Shown here piece after piece: positions 46,515 to 56,098 of a stretch of 64,000 nt of DNA. Numbering within the stretch: position 1 is the stretch's first letter; each line of letters begins with the position of its first letter. Source of the DNA: Nitrospirota bacterium (GTDB lineage: Bacteria > Nitrospirota > Thermodesulfovibrionia > Thermodesulfovibrionales > UBA6898). Under the pieces are notes generated by a model. The model was not told where the DNA came from and searched no databases. It saw only the letters and a list, made by a program, of their open reading frames with translations. The position numbers were made by a program, and so were the translations under genes. The DNA is taken from assembly GCA_016235245.1 (NCBI GenBank), contig JACRLO010000008.1, positions 1 through 64,000 of the forward strand, in the 5' to 3' direction.

Positions 46515-48100
46515 GGCTGCAATCCTAAAGCCTTCCGGACGTGTTGTCCAGCCATCCTTGTCTTATGATAGGCAAGCATCACCCAGTAGGGAAATGTGCT
46601 GTAATCACCGAAACGAGCCTGATTAACGGCACGGCGAAGAAGCATCAGTTTATAAAGCAACGATTTCAGCCGTGGCGCAGATATCTCTTCGCTCCCGACG
46701 ATTCTGCTCTTCAGATACCGTATGACCCCGGGAGGCGGCTTCAAGATAGCGAAGATACTGACCAGGTTGTTCAATAACGTAGGTTTATACGAAAACATGT
46801 ATTCCTTTTCCATATGCTGCTCAATGAGGGAATAGTCAGTGACCTCCTCGCTTAAAGCCGTTCCCGGCATGAACTGGAGCGAAAACAGGCTGATCGTAAA
46901 AGGGCCTGGGGTTTGATCAAGAAAATCCACTGTCTGATAGAGTTGCTCCTGTGTCTCAAAAGGATTGTCAACGATCATTTCATAGGAAGGGGCAACCATT
47001 TTCCCGCCAAATTTTGCCAGCACTTCAGTTGCCTTTCTGAGCTGCTTGGTTGTAACCGGCCGCTTGAAAAGCTTCAGCACATCATCGCAACCCGATTCAA
47101 AACCCATTTTTATCCGCACCAAACCACCTTCCAGCAGGACACCGATCTTCTCCTCTGTAATGGACACGGGATTCGTCCCGCTCAGAATGAACTTGAGCCC
47201 GATCTCATCCCTGAATTTTCGGGAGAACGCAGTCAGCGTCGCAAGATCCCGGCCGAGAAAATTGCTGTCATAAAAAATGATATAGTCCAGTGGATGCCGC
47301 TGCATTGCTGCCTTGATCTCGGCGAGGATGTAGTCAGGGGATGGCCCGCGATAGTCTGCATATGCCCGATCGAGCTCGATAAACCTGGATTGGGAGCAGA
47401 AGGCGCAGCGATACGGACACCCTACAGACCAGATGGTATTGTAGGTGGTACCGACATGCCGCAGAAACATACTCTGCGTCAAAGGAAGGAGTTGTCCATC
47501 TGCAAAGCTGAAAATGAACTGACCTTCAAGGTCATAATCCATATATGGCATCTGTTCCATTTCAGCAGGGGTCATGATCGGGACCCGCGGGTTCCTGATG
47601 ACCTGTTCATCTTCACGCACCCACGTATTTACCAATCCGCTCAACCGGTCTCCGCTCTGTATCCGCTCAAGAAATTCCACGAAAGTCCGTTCGCCTTCGC
47701 CCAGGCATACGGCGTCAGCAAACTTGATAGCATCCTCAGGAAAGATCGTGGGGTGATAACCGCCGATAATAATCCTGACTGCGGCATTGATCTTCTTCAC
47801 TTCCGTGCAGAGAGTACGGACAATGTTCCGCTGGACGCTCATGAGTGAAAATGCGAGCACATCCGCTTCTGCCAATATTCCGGCCAGCCTGATCAGAGCT
47901 TCATCATTTCTGACATAATTGACATTGAAATTGTCGCCCGTCTTCTGCTGCCACCAACTTCCGGCAAATGAGGCGCGATGCGCGTCATCCAGGAAATAGA
48001 CAGACTGAATATCGTAACCCGCCTTCTTTGCATTGGCGACAATGCGTCGAAATCCAATGGCAACCAGGTTTTTGTCCATACTCAACGCATATATTTTCAT
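46511..48100 (-). CDS. Cobalamin-binding radical SAM enzyme
   Basis: About 529 residues from the ATG at 48100 (MKIYALSMDKN); an upstream ATG adds five. A B12-binding domain with RIIIGGYHPTIFPEDA is followed by the radical SAM domain with the cluster in SVGCPYRCAFCSQS (Cys228, 232 and 235 from this start). IFYDSNFLGRDL, MGFESGCDDVLKLFKR and SYEMIVDNPFET are typical motifs. The class matches the other cobalamin enzyme of this operon. Its stop overlaps the SPASM gene. Confidence 0.89.
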   Translation of the reverse strand: MKIYALSMDKNLVAIGFRRIVANAKKAGYDIQSVYFLDDAHRASFAGSWWQQKTGDNFNVNYVRNDEALIRLAGILAEADVLAFSLMSVQRNIVRTLCTEVKKINAAVRIIIGGYHPTIFPEDAIKFADAVCLGEGERTFVEFLERIQSGDRLSGLVNTWVREDEQVIRNPRVPIMTPAEMEQMPYMDYDLEGQFIFSFADGQLLPLTQSMFLRHVGTTYNTIWSVGCPYRCAFCSQSRFIELDRAYADYRGPSPDYILAEIKAAMQRHPLDYIIFYDSNFLGRDLATLTAFSRKFRDEIGLKFILSGTNPVSITEEKIGVLLEGGLVRIKMGFESGCDDVLKLFKRPVTTKQLRKATEVLAKFGGKMVAPSYEMIVDNPFETQEQLYQTVDFLDQTPGPFTISLFSLQFMPGTALSEEVTDYSLIEQHMEKEYMFSYKPTLLNNLVSIFAILKPPPGVIRYLKSRIVGSEEISAPRLKSLLYKLMLLRRAVNQARFGDYSTFPYWVMLAYHKTRMAGQHVRKALGLQP

Positions 48101-48119
48101 AGGCCTTTCTCGCACCGTT

Positions 48120-49154
48120 TCATCTTCTCCTGACGAGATATTTCAAACTATTTATGACTGCTCTGGGTTGAAACCGAAAAAGGTTATTGAATTCAGTCGA
48201 GCCGGCACAATAATGGCAGGGAAGATGTTTCAGCCGTTCCCATGCCCCTCTGACCCCATGTTCCCGGATAGAATAGGAAAAATCTTTACGACCGAACTGT
48301 ATCGCGCAGGGGTGCAGCATGCCGGCGGAGTCCAGCCAGCAGACCAGATTGCCCATGACACACCTGGGATAGCACTTTTTCTGAGCCTTGTCGTCCGATC
48401 GGATATAGCTGTCATAGGCATGCGTTGCAGTCCATGAAATAATGTCACGCAGCCCCTGCTCGGAATTGTTCGTCGGCATCCCCCGTTTCTTTCGCTCAAG
48501 CATAATCTGGTACAGTGCATGCACCTGCTGATTCGTCGCGAGGTTCTTGTCCCGGGCAGCTCCGGTAGTAGCGGGGATACAGAAGTTCAGATAGGTCTTA
48601 TAGGTATTGGCAAGATCCGTCAGGGGATCAAGCGTGTTTTCGACGGTCGACGGTCTTGTCAATACGGTATGAAGATGAAATGGGATTCGGTGCAAGTCGC
48701 AGAGTTTCATCGCCTCTATCAGCGCCGCATAGACCCCGCTGCCACGGTTCGCCTCGGTAATCTCAGAGTTGCCGTCAATGCTCAATTGGACCTGATCGAC
48801 CTGCTTGAGCGCTTCAAGATGCTTCCGCAAATACACGCCGTTCGTCGTTATGGAACAGTATGCCCCCTTATTCTTAACATAGGCGATAATTCTGTCTATA
48901 TCAGGGTGTAAAAGCGGTTCGCCACCCTGGAGCATAAATATCCGGGTACCAAGAGCGTAAAACTCATCAATAATCCGGAACAGCTCCGCCACAGGTACAT
49001 CCGCTGCATGTCTATTATCTTCATCAGAATAACAGTAGACACACCGCAAATTGCACCGGCTTGTAACACTCAGCGAGAGGACAACGGGAGTCCTCGTACC
49101 AAAAAGCTTATATCGCAGAGTATTTAATGCGATACTCAATAACGCAGTATACAT
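48120..49154 (-). CDS. Radical SAM/SPASM enzyme
   Basis: A 344-residue protein with the cluster at Cys34, Cys38 and Cys41 (VTSRCNLRCVYCYSDED), then MLQGGEPLLHPDI and LSIDGNSEITEANRGSG. The C-terminal CYPRCVMGNLVCWLDSAGMLHPCAIQ carries the SPASM-type Cys. It sits 19 bases upstream of the cobalamin enzyme start. Substrate unknown. The order SPASM, cobalamin, SPASM, cobalamin, GT9, methyltransferase is striking. Confidence 0.88.
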   Translation of the reverse strand: MYTALLSIALNTLRYKLFGTRTPVVLSLSVTSRCNLRCVYCYSDEDNRHAADVPVAELFRIIDEFYALGTRIFMLQGGEPLLHPDIDRIIAYVKNKGAYCSITTNGVYLRKHLEALKQVDQVQLSIDGNSEITEANRGSGVYAALIEAMKLCDLHRIPFHLHTVLTRPSTVENTLDPLTDLANTYKTYLNFCIPATTGAARDKNLATNQQVHALYQIMLERKKRGMPTNNSEQGLRDIISWTATHAYDSYIRSDDKAQKKCYPRCVMGNLVCWLDSAGMLHPCAIQFGRKDFSYSIREHGVRGAWERLKHLPCHYCAGSTEFNNLFRFQPRAVINSLKYLVRRR

Positions 49155-49306
49155 ACGCTATGGGGCCAGGAGTCTTTGCATCCGCTCCGATAACCCTTCA
49201 GCCACAATATGTAGAAGCATAGAAAATCGTCACTGTTTATTATTATACCGCTGCGCTGAGAGAGAGGCAAGGTTCAGTGGCAAGAGCGTGAGAAACTGAA
49301 AAAGAT

Positions 49307-50176
49307 TCAGGGACGCCTTTCTAAAAGCATGAACATTTCGCCGATGTTTAGATTGAAAGGATGCGATCTCCAGCTCTTGGGCAAACACTGTATAAGCCGC
49401 ACAACAGCTCGCACTGCCCTATTCCGGTGATAGCCATGAATGATGCTCGAAATATAGTTGAGAGTCAGAGTTTTATAGGCACGATCGACAACAAGAGGCC
49501 TAAATCGTGATAAACACATTTTTGAAAGATTATACCTGTTGAAATAACAAAGGTGTTCGACCTTGTAATGCGGCCAATAGCGACCCATTATCCGATTCGT
49601 CCAGGACAAGGTATCAGGAGTGACGATCATCAGCAGACCAAGCGGCTTTAGCATTTTTTCGATCATATCGATAAACCCGGGAGGATCCGGCATGTGCTCA
49701 AGGACATCGGAAAGGGTTATGACATCAAAAAAATCAGCAGGAAAATCGCCGTGATCGAGACTCTTTCCCATGATTTTGTTCTCGCCATACAACTGCCTGC
49801 ATAACTGAATACCTTGAGGGGACACCTCCACGCCATATACGTCGTATCCCATCTCCCGTGCCAGTGCCAACATCTCACCAGTGGCACATCCGACATCCAG
49901 AAAAGCACCGCGGACAGTCTGCAGGGGCAGACGACCGAGGTAGTTCCGAAAAGTCCTTTTCTTCATGAAAGACACTTCTTCAGCCAAACGGTCGATGCCC
50001 CAGTTGGAATAATAATTCTCGTAAAGTAAGTCCAGGCTCTTCTTGTCAGGCAGGGGATCGAGGAACTGCAACTCGCAGACGCGGCATTGCAGGAGATTAA
50101 ATTTTTCGACCGGAAACAGCCTCTGAAGATTGACACTCCCGCAGAGGAGGCATTTCTTAGATTCCACGTCTGCCAT
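49307..50176 (-). CDS. SAM-dependent methyltransferase with N-terminal zinc ribbon
   Basis: About 289 residues from the ATG at 50176; two upstream ATGs are in frame and give up to 24 more residues. A four-Cys zinc ribbon (KCLLCGS and QCRVCEL) leads into a class I methyltransferase domain with FLDVGCATGEMLALA and VITLSDVLEHMPDP. This architecture is frequent in sugar and polyketide methylation clusters. It lies upstream of the radical SAM operon by about 150 bases and may share its transcript. Confidence 0.85.
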   Translation of the reverse strand: MADVESKKCLLCGSVNLQRLFPVEKFNLLQCRVCELQFLDPLPDKKSLDLLYENYYSNWGIDRLAEEVSFMKKRTFRNYLGRLPLQTVRGAFLDVGCATGEMLALAREMGYDVYGVEVSPQGIQLCRQLYGENKIMGKSLDHGDFPADFFDVITLSDVLEHMPDPPGFIDMIEKMLKPLGLLMIVTPDTLSWTNRIMGRYWPHYKVEHLCYFNRYNLSKMCLSRFRPLVVDRAYKTLTLNYISSIIHGYHRNRAVRAVVRLIQCLPKSWRSHPFNLNIGEMFMLLERRP

Positions 50177-50323
50177 CAGGACTAACCTTACCCTTCCGCT
50201 GCATTGGTGCAGCAAGTTTACACTCAGCTTCATCCGGAGCAATTCCATGCGTTGAGATGGTCAGGTAAGATAACAGATTTCTCTCAGCAATCCAAAAATC
50301 GTTTATGTGAAACTGAATGCGTG

Positions 50324-52024
50324 TCATTTTGAAAGTTCGAGTACACGTGCCTCCGCATATGGCCGAGCATCAGCAAGTTCATATCCCTTTAGAGAGAGAA
50401 AGCGTTTAAAATCCGTCAACGCTTCTTTCTGCCTTCCCAAATTTTCAAATGCTATCGCGCGATTGAGCAGCGCCTCCTTATCTAACGGGTATATACCCAG
50501 TGCAAGCGTATAATAATAGAGGGCACCTTCCGAGTTCCCTCCGGCCAGCTGGATATACCCCATCTTTGTGTGAACACCGGGGAGTTTGGGACTAAGAGCC
50601 AGAGTTCTTTCAAATTCCTGCCCGGCGAGAGCAAAATCTCCGCTCAGTCTGTCCCTGATAAAATACGCTTCCCCGAGACCGGCATGTCCATAAGCATTGT
50701 CAGGATACTGATTGACGACGCGGGAAAAAAGAGCAATGTCGTTTTCCCAGTCCATGTTGCGTCTGACCGTCAGACCCATAAAAGATAGTGTTACTATCAT
50801 TGCTGCGGCAATCATTCTGCGCCGGAGAGCGGGAGAGAGCCGGACAAGACAACGCACGCTTTGATCAGCAACAACCATCCAAAGGCCAATAGCAGGCAAA
50901 TACATATACCGGTCCGCCATAGGTGCGCTCGGAAATATGGCAATACCGCTCACCGGAAGATAGAATGCGATAAGCCAACACAAGCCAAAGAGCGTAACCC
51001 TGCTGCGTCCCCGTGTGAGCAACCAGCCAAGAGTAGCGATTATAACTGTCCACGCAACTCCAAGGGGCAGGACTACCGATTGAAGACTTTCGGGAATGAT
51101 ATATCTTGGGTTAAGCGCTACCGGCCAAAACACGGTCAGAAGATACCGGGGGATAATATAGACATTGTCCGCAAGCCGTGACCACAGATCCGGTATTTTG
51201 TAAAAACCCTGCAGCTTTTGCGCGCCGAACCCGGGAATAATACCTGTCTGGATGCCAAGGTCAGAGAGGATATGCCAGCGCATGATCAGGTAGCACGTTG
51301 CAGCAGCGACATAGGGAAGCAGTCTCAAGGCGGCCTGTGATCTCAAGGCGGATACATTTTCCCGCAGAGACTGGAGCTCCAGCGCAATGATAAAGAGCAG
51401 GGAAACAAGCGCGGCTTCCTTGGAAAAAAGCCCAGCCAGGAGGGAAAGCGCACCCGAAAAAGCCCATAAATAACTACTTCGGAGAATACTCCGGCGATGA
51501 AGCAGATATGCAGTCAGGATGAAAAAACACGCCAGCATGGTGTTTCTGCCACCGGAAATAAAGTCAACTGTTTCAGTGTTTAACGGATGAACAGCAAAGA
51601 GGAGTCCGGCCAAAAGTGCGGCGAATTTGTCATTCATGAGAGATCTGGCAAGACAATAAACGAGAAAAGCGTTTACAGAATGGAACAGAACATTGACGAG
51701 ATGCATCGGAAACGGGACCAAACCATGCACCCGCTCCTCGATCAGGAACGTCAGTATCGTCAGCGGGCGATAATAGGGCAGCAGTTCATAGTCACGGGAA
51801 GTATCAATACTGCTGAAAAGGGACAGGGCAGAGCCCCTCAGCGCAGGATTAGTAACAATAACATTTGAATCGTCCCAGACAAAACCATTGCCAAGAGAGT
51901 TAACGTAAGCAATAAAAGCGGCGAGTACAATGATCAAACCTAATAACTGATCTTTTTTTCTCTCGTTCAATAGACGGGTCATATAAGGCAACTCAATAAA
52001 ATTCTTGATCTGGTCTTCCCCCAT
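50324..52024 (-). CDS. TMTC-like membrane protein with C-terminal TPRs (putative O-glycosyltransferase)
   Basis: A 566-residue polytopic membrane protein. Residues 25 to about 420 hold 9-11 hydrophobic helices. The first external loop has NGFVWDDSNVIVTNP (D51, D52), the acidic motif of TMTC-type GT-C proteins; YYRPLTILTFLIEERVHGL follows, and FPSAPMADRYMYLPAIGL is the conserved central motif. Residues about 440-560 form three TPRs (GHAGLGEAYFIRDR, VHTKMGYIQLAGG, ALLNRAIAFENLGR). Eukaryotic TMTC1-4 O-mannosylate cadherins. The gene is divergent from the SBBP propeller gene. Confidence 0.85.
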   Translation of the reverse strand: MGEDQIKNFIELPYMTRLLNERKKDQLLGLIIVLAAFIAYVNSLGNGFVWDDSNVIVTNPALRGSALSLFSSIDTSRDYELLPYYRPLTILTFLIEERVHGLVPFPMHLVNVLFHSVNAFLVYCLARSLMNDKFAALLAGLLFAVHPLNTETVDFISGGRNTMLACFFILTAYLLHRRSILRSSYLWAFSGALSLLAGLFSKEAALVSLLFIIALELQSLRENVSALRSQAALRLLPYVAAATCYLIMRWHILSDLGIQTGIIPGFGAQKLQGFYKIPDLWSRLADNVYIIPRYLLTVFWPVALNPRYIIPESLQSVVLPLGVAWTVIIATLGWLLTRGRSRVTLFGLCWLIAFYLPVSGIAIFPSAPMADRYMYLPAIGLWMVVADQSVRCLVRLSPALRRRMIAAAMIVTLSFMGLTVRRNMDWENDIALFSRVVNQYPDNAYGHAGLGEAYFIRDRLSGDFALAGQEFERTLALSPKLPGVHTKMGYIQLAGGNSEGALYYYTLALGIYPLDKEALLNRAIAFENLGRQKEALTDFKRFLSLKGYELADARPYAEARVLELSK

Positions 52025-52233
52025 AGGCGCCAGGCAATAAACTTTCCAGTAAATGACATAATTACAAACGTCTTAATAGATATTATAATGCACAGCAATA
52101 AATATATGACACAGTGCAACTACTCAAGTGATTATAGCAGATTTGCTACCCAGCCATTTCGCCCTCCGATTGTCCTCCGATAGTTACTGACTTGTCATGT
52201 AACGCGTGATATAATCAGGTTAGGAGAAAGCAC

Positions 52234-54345
52234 ATGAAAAGGTTCTCGCATTTGTTCTGTCTTTCCGTGTTCTACCTCATGCTATGCGCTGATACTAATT
52301 CCCACGCAGCAGTATCCAATGAATTGGGAAAGAAACTAAACACTATTCAAGTGCCGTTTATCGTGAATAAAGGCCAGACAGCCAATCAAGTCAAATTCTA
52401 TGCAAAGACCTTTTATGGCACAGCCTATATAACGGTTAAAGGTGAGATTGTGTACGATTTTCCCAAGGTTGAAGAAAAGTCATTAACTGAAAGATGGTCG
52501 CTGAAAGAGGAATTTATCGATGCCGTTATTAAGTCGGTGAACGGAGAAGAAGAGGCAATAGCAAAGGTAAGTTATTTCACGGGGAAGAACAGGGAAAAAT
52601 GGAAGGGCAACATCCCCACCTATGGCCTTGTGACTATTGGGAATGTCTATAAAGGGATAGACTGTAAACTGAGGGCATACGGCAAGAATGTAGAAAAACT
52701 CTTTTATATCAAGCCTGGGGCCGAGCCTTCTGAAATCAGGCTAAAAGTTTCCGGAGCGAGATCGTTAAAGAAAAACAACAGGGGTGACCTTGAAGCGGAG
52801 ACCGGACTGGGAACGATAACCTTCATGAAACCTGTTGCCTACCAGGTCAGCGAAAACAGGATAGAAACAGTAGATGTTGCCTATGCCGTAGATAATGGCA
52901 GCTATGGCTTTACCATTGGAGAATATGACAAATCCCGGGTACTTGTGATTGACCCCCTGCTCCAGGCTACCTATCTCGGGGGAAACGTAAGTGATATTGC
53001 CACTTCGATGTCAGTAACGGATTCCGGCATCTATGTGGCGGGATATACCAATTCAGCAAACTTCCCGGGTATAGATTATGCAGACCAACAGGTAAACCAC
53101 AGTGGCAATACCGATGCATTTGTTGCACTCCTGAGTCCTGATCTAAAGACCCTTGTTCAGGTTGCATACATAGGAGGAAGCTCTACTGACTATGCGAATT
53201 CGATCGCGCTGTCAAGATCCGGTGTCTATGTGGCAGGCGGCACACAATCGACAGACTTCGCTGGCACAGAACAGGGAGCTCAACAGACTCTTAGTGGAGA
53301 ATTCGATGGTTTTGCAGCGCTTCTGAGCCATGACCTTACTACCCTTGCAGGGGCTACTTACTTCGGTGGAAGTTCTGATGAATTTGCCAATGTCACAGCG
53401 GTATCCGGCTCTAATGTCTATATAGCGGGGTACACCCTGTCAACAAACTTTGCGGGCACAGAGCACGGCGCCCAACAAATTCATGGCGGAGACTACGACG
53501 GCTTTGTAGTACGCTTGAATTCTGACTTAAGGATCCTTATTCAAGCCACGTATATCGGAGGAAGCGGGCGTGACTTTATCAATGCCATGACAGTATACCA
53601 TTCCACGGTCTATATAACAGGACACACCACTTCACCAATCCTTCAAAAAACAGCGCGCGGCGCTCAACAAACCCATGGCGGGTTCTTCGATGGTTTTGTT
53701 GCAAGTCTAAACTCTGACCTGAAAACCCTTAATCAGACTACCTATCTCGGAGGGAGCTCAGATGATGTCGCCACTGCCATAGCAGTATCCGGCTCAAATG
53801 TCTATGTCGCAGGATATACTCATTCAACCAACTTCCCAGGAACAAAGCATGGAGCCCAACAAACGTATGGCGGGAACAATGACGGCTTTGTGGCACTCCT
53901 GAATTCCGATTTAAAGAAACTGATCCGGGCCACCTATATTGGAGGGAGCAATTATGAGGAAGCCAAAGCCGTGGCAATATCAGGCTCCAACGTCTATGTT
54001 GCAGGGTACACCCTTTCATCAGACTTCCCCGGGATAGCTCATGGCGCTCAACATACTCATGGCGGAGACCACGACGGCTTTGTGGCACTTTTGAAATCCG
54101 ACTTAAGGAAACTCATCCAGGCCACCTATATTGGGGGCAACAGCTACGAGGAAACAAAAGCTCTGGGCGTATCCGGATCCGGTATCTATGTGGCTGGGTA
54201 CACGCTTTCAACAGACTTCCCCGAGACAACGCAGGGAGCTCAACAGGAGCATGGCGGGGACTATGATGTCTTTGTGGGAATTTTGAGCAGTGACCTTGGT
54301 GAGGTCCGTACCTCACGTTCTCGGCTGCAGCATCAGCGACAGTAG
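52234..54345 (+). CDS. Secreted SBBP-repeat seven-bladed beta-propeller protein
   Basis: A 703-residue exported protein. A Sec signal peptide (about 1-25) is followed by an N-terminal domain (about 28-240; FIVNKGQTANQVKFYAKT) typical of SBBP-repeat proteins. Seven tandem repeats of about 64 residues follow (243-691), each beginning like QATYIGGSS and containing SGSNVYVAGYTLST and DGFVALLNSDL; seven repeats suggest a seven-bladed propeller. The last dozen residues (RTSRSRLQHQRQ) look unlike the family, so the tail may be frameshifted. A binding site, AGGAGA, precedes the ATG, and TATAAT lies at 52210-52215. Ser and Thr are abundant. Surface or periplasmic location; function unknown. Confidence 0.87.
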   Translation: MKRFSHLFCLSVFYLMLCADTNSHAAVSNELGKKLNTIQVPFIVNKGQTANQVKFYAKTFYGTAYITVKGEIVYDFPKVEEKSLTERWSLKEEFIDAVIKSVNGEEEAIAKVSYFTGKNREKWKGNIPTYGLVTIGNVYKGIDCKLRAYGKNVEKLFYIKPGAEPSEIRLKVSGARSLKKNNRGDLEAETGLGTITFMKPVAYQVSENRIETVDVAYAVDNGSYGFTIGEYDKSRVLVIDPLLQATYLGGNVSDIATSMSVTDSGIYVAGYTNSANFPGIDYADQQVNHSGNTDAFVALLSPDLKTLVQVAYIGGSSTDYANSIALSRSGVYVAGGTQSTDFAGTEQGAQQTLSGEFDGFAALLSHDLTTLAGATYFGGSSDEFANVTAVSGSNVYIAGYTLSTNFAGTEHGAQQIHGGDYDGFVVRLNSDLRILIQATYIGGSGRDFINAMTVYHSTVYITGHTTSPILQKTARGAQQTHGGFFDGFVASLNSDLKTLNQTTYLGGSSDDVATAIAVSGSNVYVAGYTHSTNFPGTKHGAQQTYGGNNDGFVALLNSDLKKLIRATYIGGSNYEEAKAVAISGSNVYVAGYTLSSDFPGIAHGAQHTHGGDHDGFVALLKSDLRKLIQATYIGGNSYEETKALGVSGSGIYVAGYTLSTDFPETTQGAQQEHGGDYDVFVGILSSDLGEVRTSRSRLQHQRQ
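52960..54306 (+). repeat. Seven tandem 192-base repeats within the SBBP gene
   Basis: Each unit encodes about 64 residues. Units are conserved at the protein level (GGSS, VYVAGYT, GAQQTHGG, DGFVALL) but diverged in sequence, with units 5-7 the most alike. This is a protein repeat, not a CRISPR or satellite. Confidence 0.85.
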
Positions 54346-54429
54346 ATACAGCATTTAATTTTTCCGGACAACAGCAGATTGCATCCTCTGCTTATAAATT
54401 CAATGTACCCTTGAGTCCGCAATCAGCCG

Positions 54430-56067
54430 TTATTTGTTTTTGCGCACTCTGAACTGACTCGAAAGTCCTTTCACTTTTTCTCGAACCATAGTGCGTGCTC
54501 CCGCCAGTTCATTTCCGGGTATGGCCAAATAACGTCTGTAATCAGCTGCTGCATCTTCATATTTCCCAAGTTTATCCAATGCCGTAGCCCTGTTCAAATA
54601 GGCTTCTGCATCAAAAGGATTCTGTTCAATTGCTTCATTATAATGACGGACGGCACCAGCAAAATCTCCCCGCAACAGCTGGATGTAGCCCATCTGGGTC
54701 CGAAGCCGGGGGAAGTTGGGATCAAGGGCGAGAGCCATTTTAAACTCTCTTTCGGCTGCATCGAGATCTCCCTCATCGTCAAGATAAGCGCAGCCAAGAT
54801 TATGATGGCCAAAGGCCTGATCAGGGTTCTGCGCAACATAGCGCGAGAATAGTGAAATATCGTTCTTCCAGTCCTGGTTTCTCGCAACCGTCATCGCGGT
54901 TAACACCAGGAGCACGAGAGCGGCAGCAGCTATGCCATACCGCCGCGCCTCTGGTACAGAGCTGAAAAGCCGGGCTAATTGATCAGCAACGATGATCCAA
55001 AGTCCGATTGCTGAAACATAAAAATACCGGTCAGCCATCGGAGCACTGGGGATCGGGAATATACCGCTCACCGGCAGCCAGAATACGACGAGCCACGACA
55101 GTCCAAATAGAGTGGCGCGCCTTCGGCCACGTGTTAATTGCCATCCAATTACTCCGGCTATACCCAGCCACGCAGCAATGAGCGGCAGGGCCAGAAGGTG
55201 AATATCATCAGGAATAACATACTTCGGGCTGAGCGATACCGGCCAGATTATTGTCAGGAGATACCTGGGAATGATGTACAGATTATCAAGAAGGCGCGCC
55301 CCGAGACCGTTCAGAATGTCCAACTGGACGCCTGCGGCAGCAAGGGATCTCCCCCGCAATACCATATACATCGCCATACAGAAAACATAAGGGACCAATC
55401 TGACGACCGCGCGATATGTCATGCCTGAGAAGCCCCGGAGAAATGATATTTCTTGCAGCGCTATAAACGGCAGGATCATCAGTCCGGTTTCCTTCGAAAA
55501 AAGCCCGGCAAGAAAGAAGACCGCACCGGCGGCTGCAAGGGAGATAGTATCACTGAAAATGCTTCTGCGATGTAAGAGATAAGCAGTCAGAGAGAAAAAG
55601 CAGGCGAGCAGGGTGTTGCGGCCACCAGCAAGAAAGTCCACCGCTTCCGTGCTTATGGGGTGCACCGCAAAGAGGAGTCCGGCCAGAAATGAAGCATGCT
55701 CGTCCCTGATAAGAGAACGTGCAAGACGATAGACAAGAAATGCATTGGCAGCATGCAGCATGATATTAAAGAGGTGCATCAGCAACGGATTCAGCCCATG
55801 CACCCGGTCTTCAAGAAGAAAACTGAGTTGAGTCATCGGACGGTAATAGGGCGTTAACTCCACATCACGGCCGGAATCGATTCTGGCAAAAAGAGAAAGA
55901 GGTTCATCCTGCAAAATCGGGGGCCTGACAATAACAACTTTATCGTCCCACACCAGACCGTTTCCAAGGGAGTTGGCATATACAGCAAAAATCGCAAACA
56001 CCAGCAGCAGGGAGTATACCGTGCTGCGTTTATTTTCGTCATGTATTAAATCATTAATAACTGTCAT
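54430..56067 (-). CDS. TMTC-like membrane protein with C-terminal TPRs (putative O-glycosyltransferase)
   Basis: About 545 residues from the ATG at 56067; an in-frame TTG upstream overlaps the neighbouring gene. It is a paralogue of the protein at 50324-52024, with NGLVWDDKVVIVRPP (D41, D42), YYRPMTQLSFLLEDRVHGL and IPSAPMADRYFYVSAIGL. Several hydrophobic helices are followed by TPRs (HHNLGCAYLDDEGDLDAAER, YLNRATALDKLGKYEDAA). Convergent with the SBBP propeller gene, so the propeller lies between two TMTC-like genes. Overlap with the GT39-like gene end implies cotranscription. Confidence 0.86.
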   Translation of the reverse strand: MTVINDLIHDENKRSTVYSLLLVFAIFAVYANSLGNGLVWDDKVVIVRPPILQDEPLSLFARIDSGRDVELTPYYRPMTQLSFLLEDRVHGLNPLLMHLFNIMLHAANAFLVYRLARSLIRDEHASFLAGLLFAVHPISTEAVDFLAGGRNTLLACFFSLTAYLLHRRSIFSDTISLAAAGAVFFLAGLFSKETGLMILPFIALQEISFLRGFSGMTYRAVVRLVPYVFCMAMYMVLRGRSLAAAGVQLDILNGLGARLLDNLYIIPRYLLTIIWPVSLSPKYVIPDDIHLLALPLIAAWLGIAGVIGWQLTRGRRRATLFGLSWLVVFWLPVSGIFPIPSAPMADRYFYVSAIGLWIIVADQLARLFSSVPEARRYGIAAAALVLLVLTAMTVARNQDWKNDISLFSRYVAQNPDQAFGHHNLGCAYLDDEGDLDAAEREFKMALALDPNFPRLRTQMGYIQLLRGDFAGAVRHYNEAIEQNPFDAEAYLNRATALDKLGKYEDAAADYRRYLAIPGNELAGARTMVREKVKGLSSQFRVRKNK

Positions 56068-56098
56068 TATTCTCGTTTGTACTTCAACGTTATCATTA

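Noticed and set aside
46913-47848. Open frame of 311 codons opposite the cobalamin radical SAM gene
   Set aside because: It is a codon-bias shadow of the real minus-strand gene.
52960-54306. Tandem repeats considered as a CRISPR or satellite array
   Set aside because: The units are 192 bases, diverged, in frame, and encode SBBP propeller blades.
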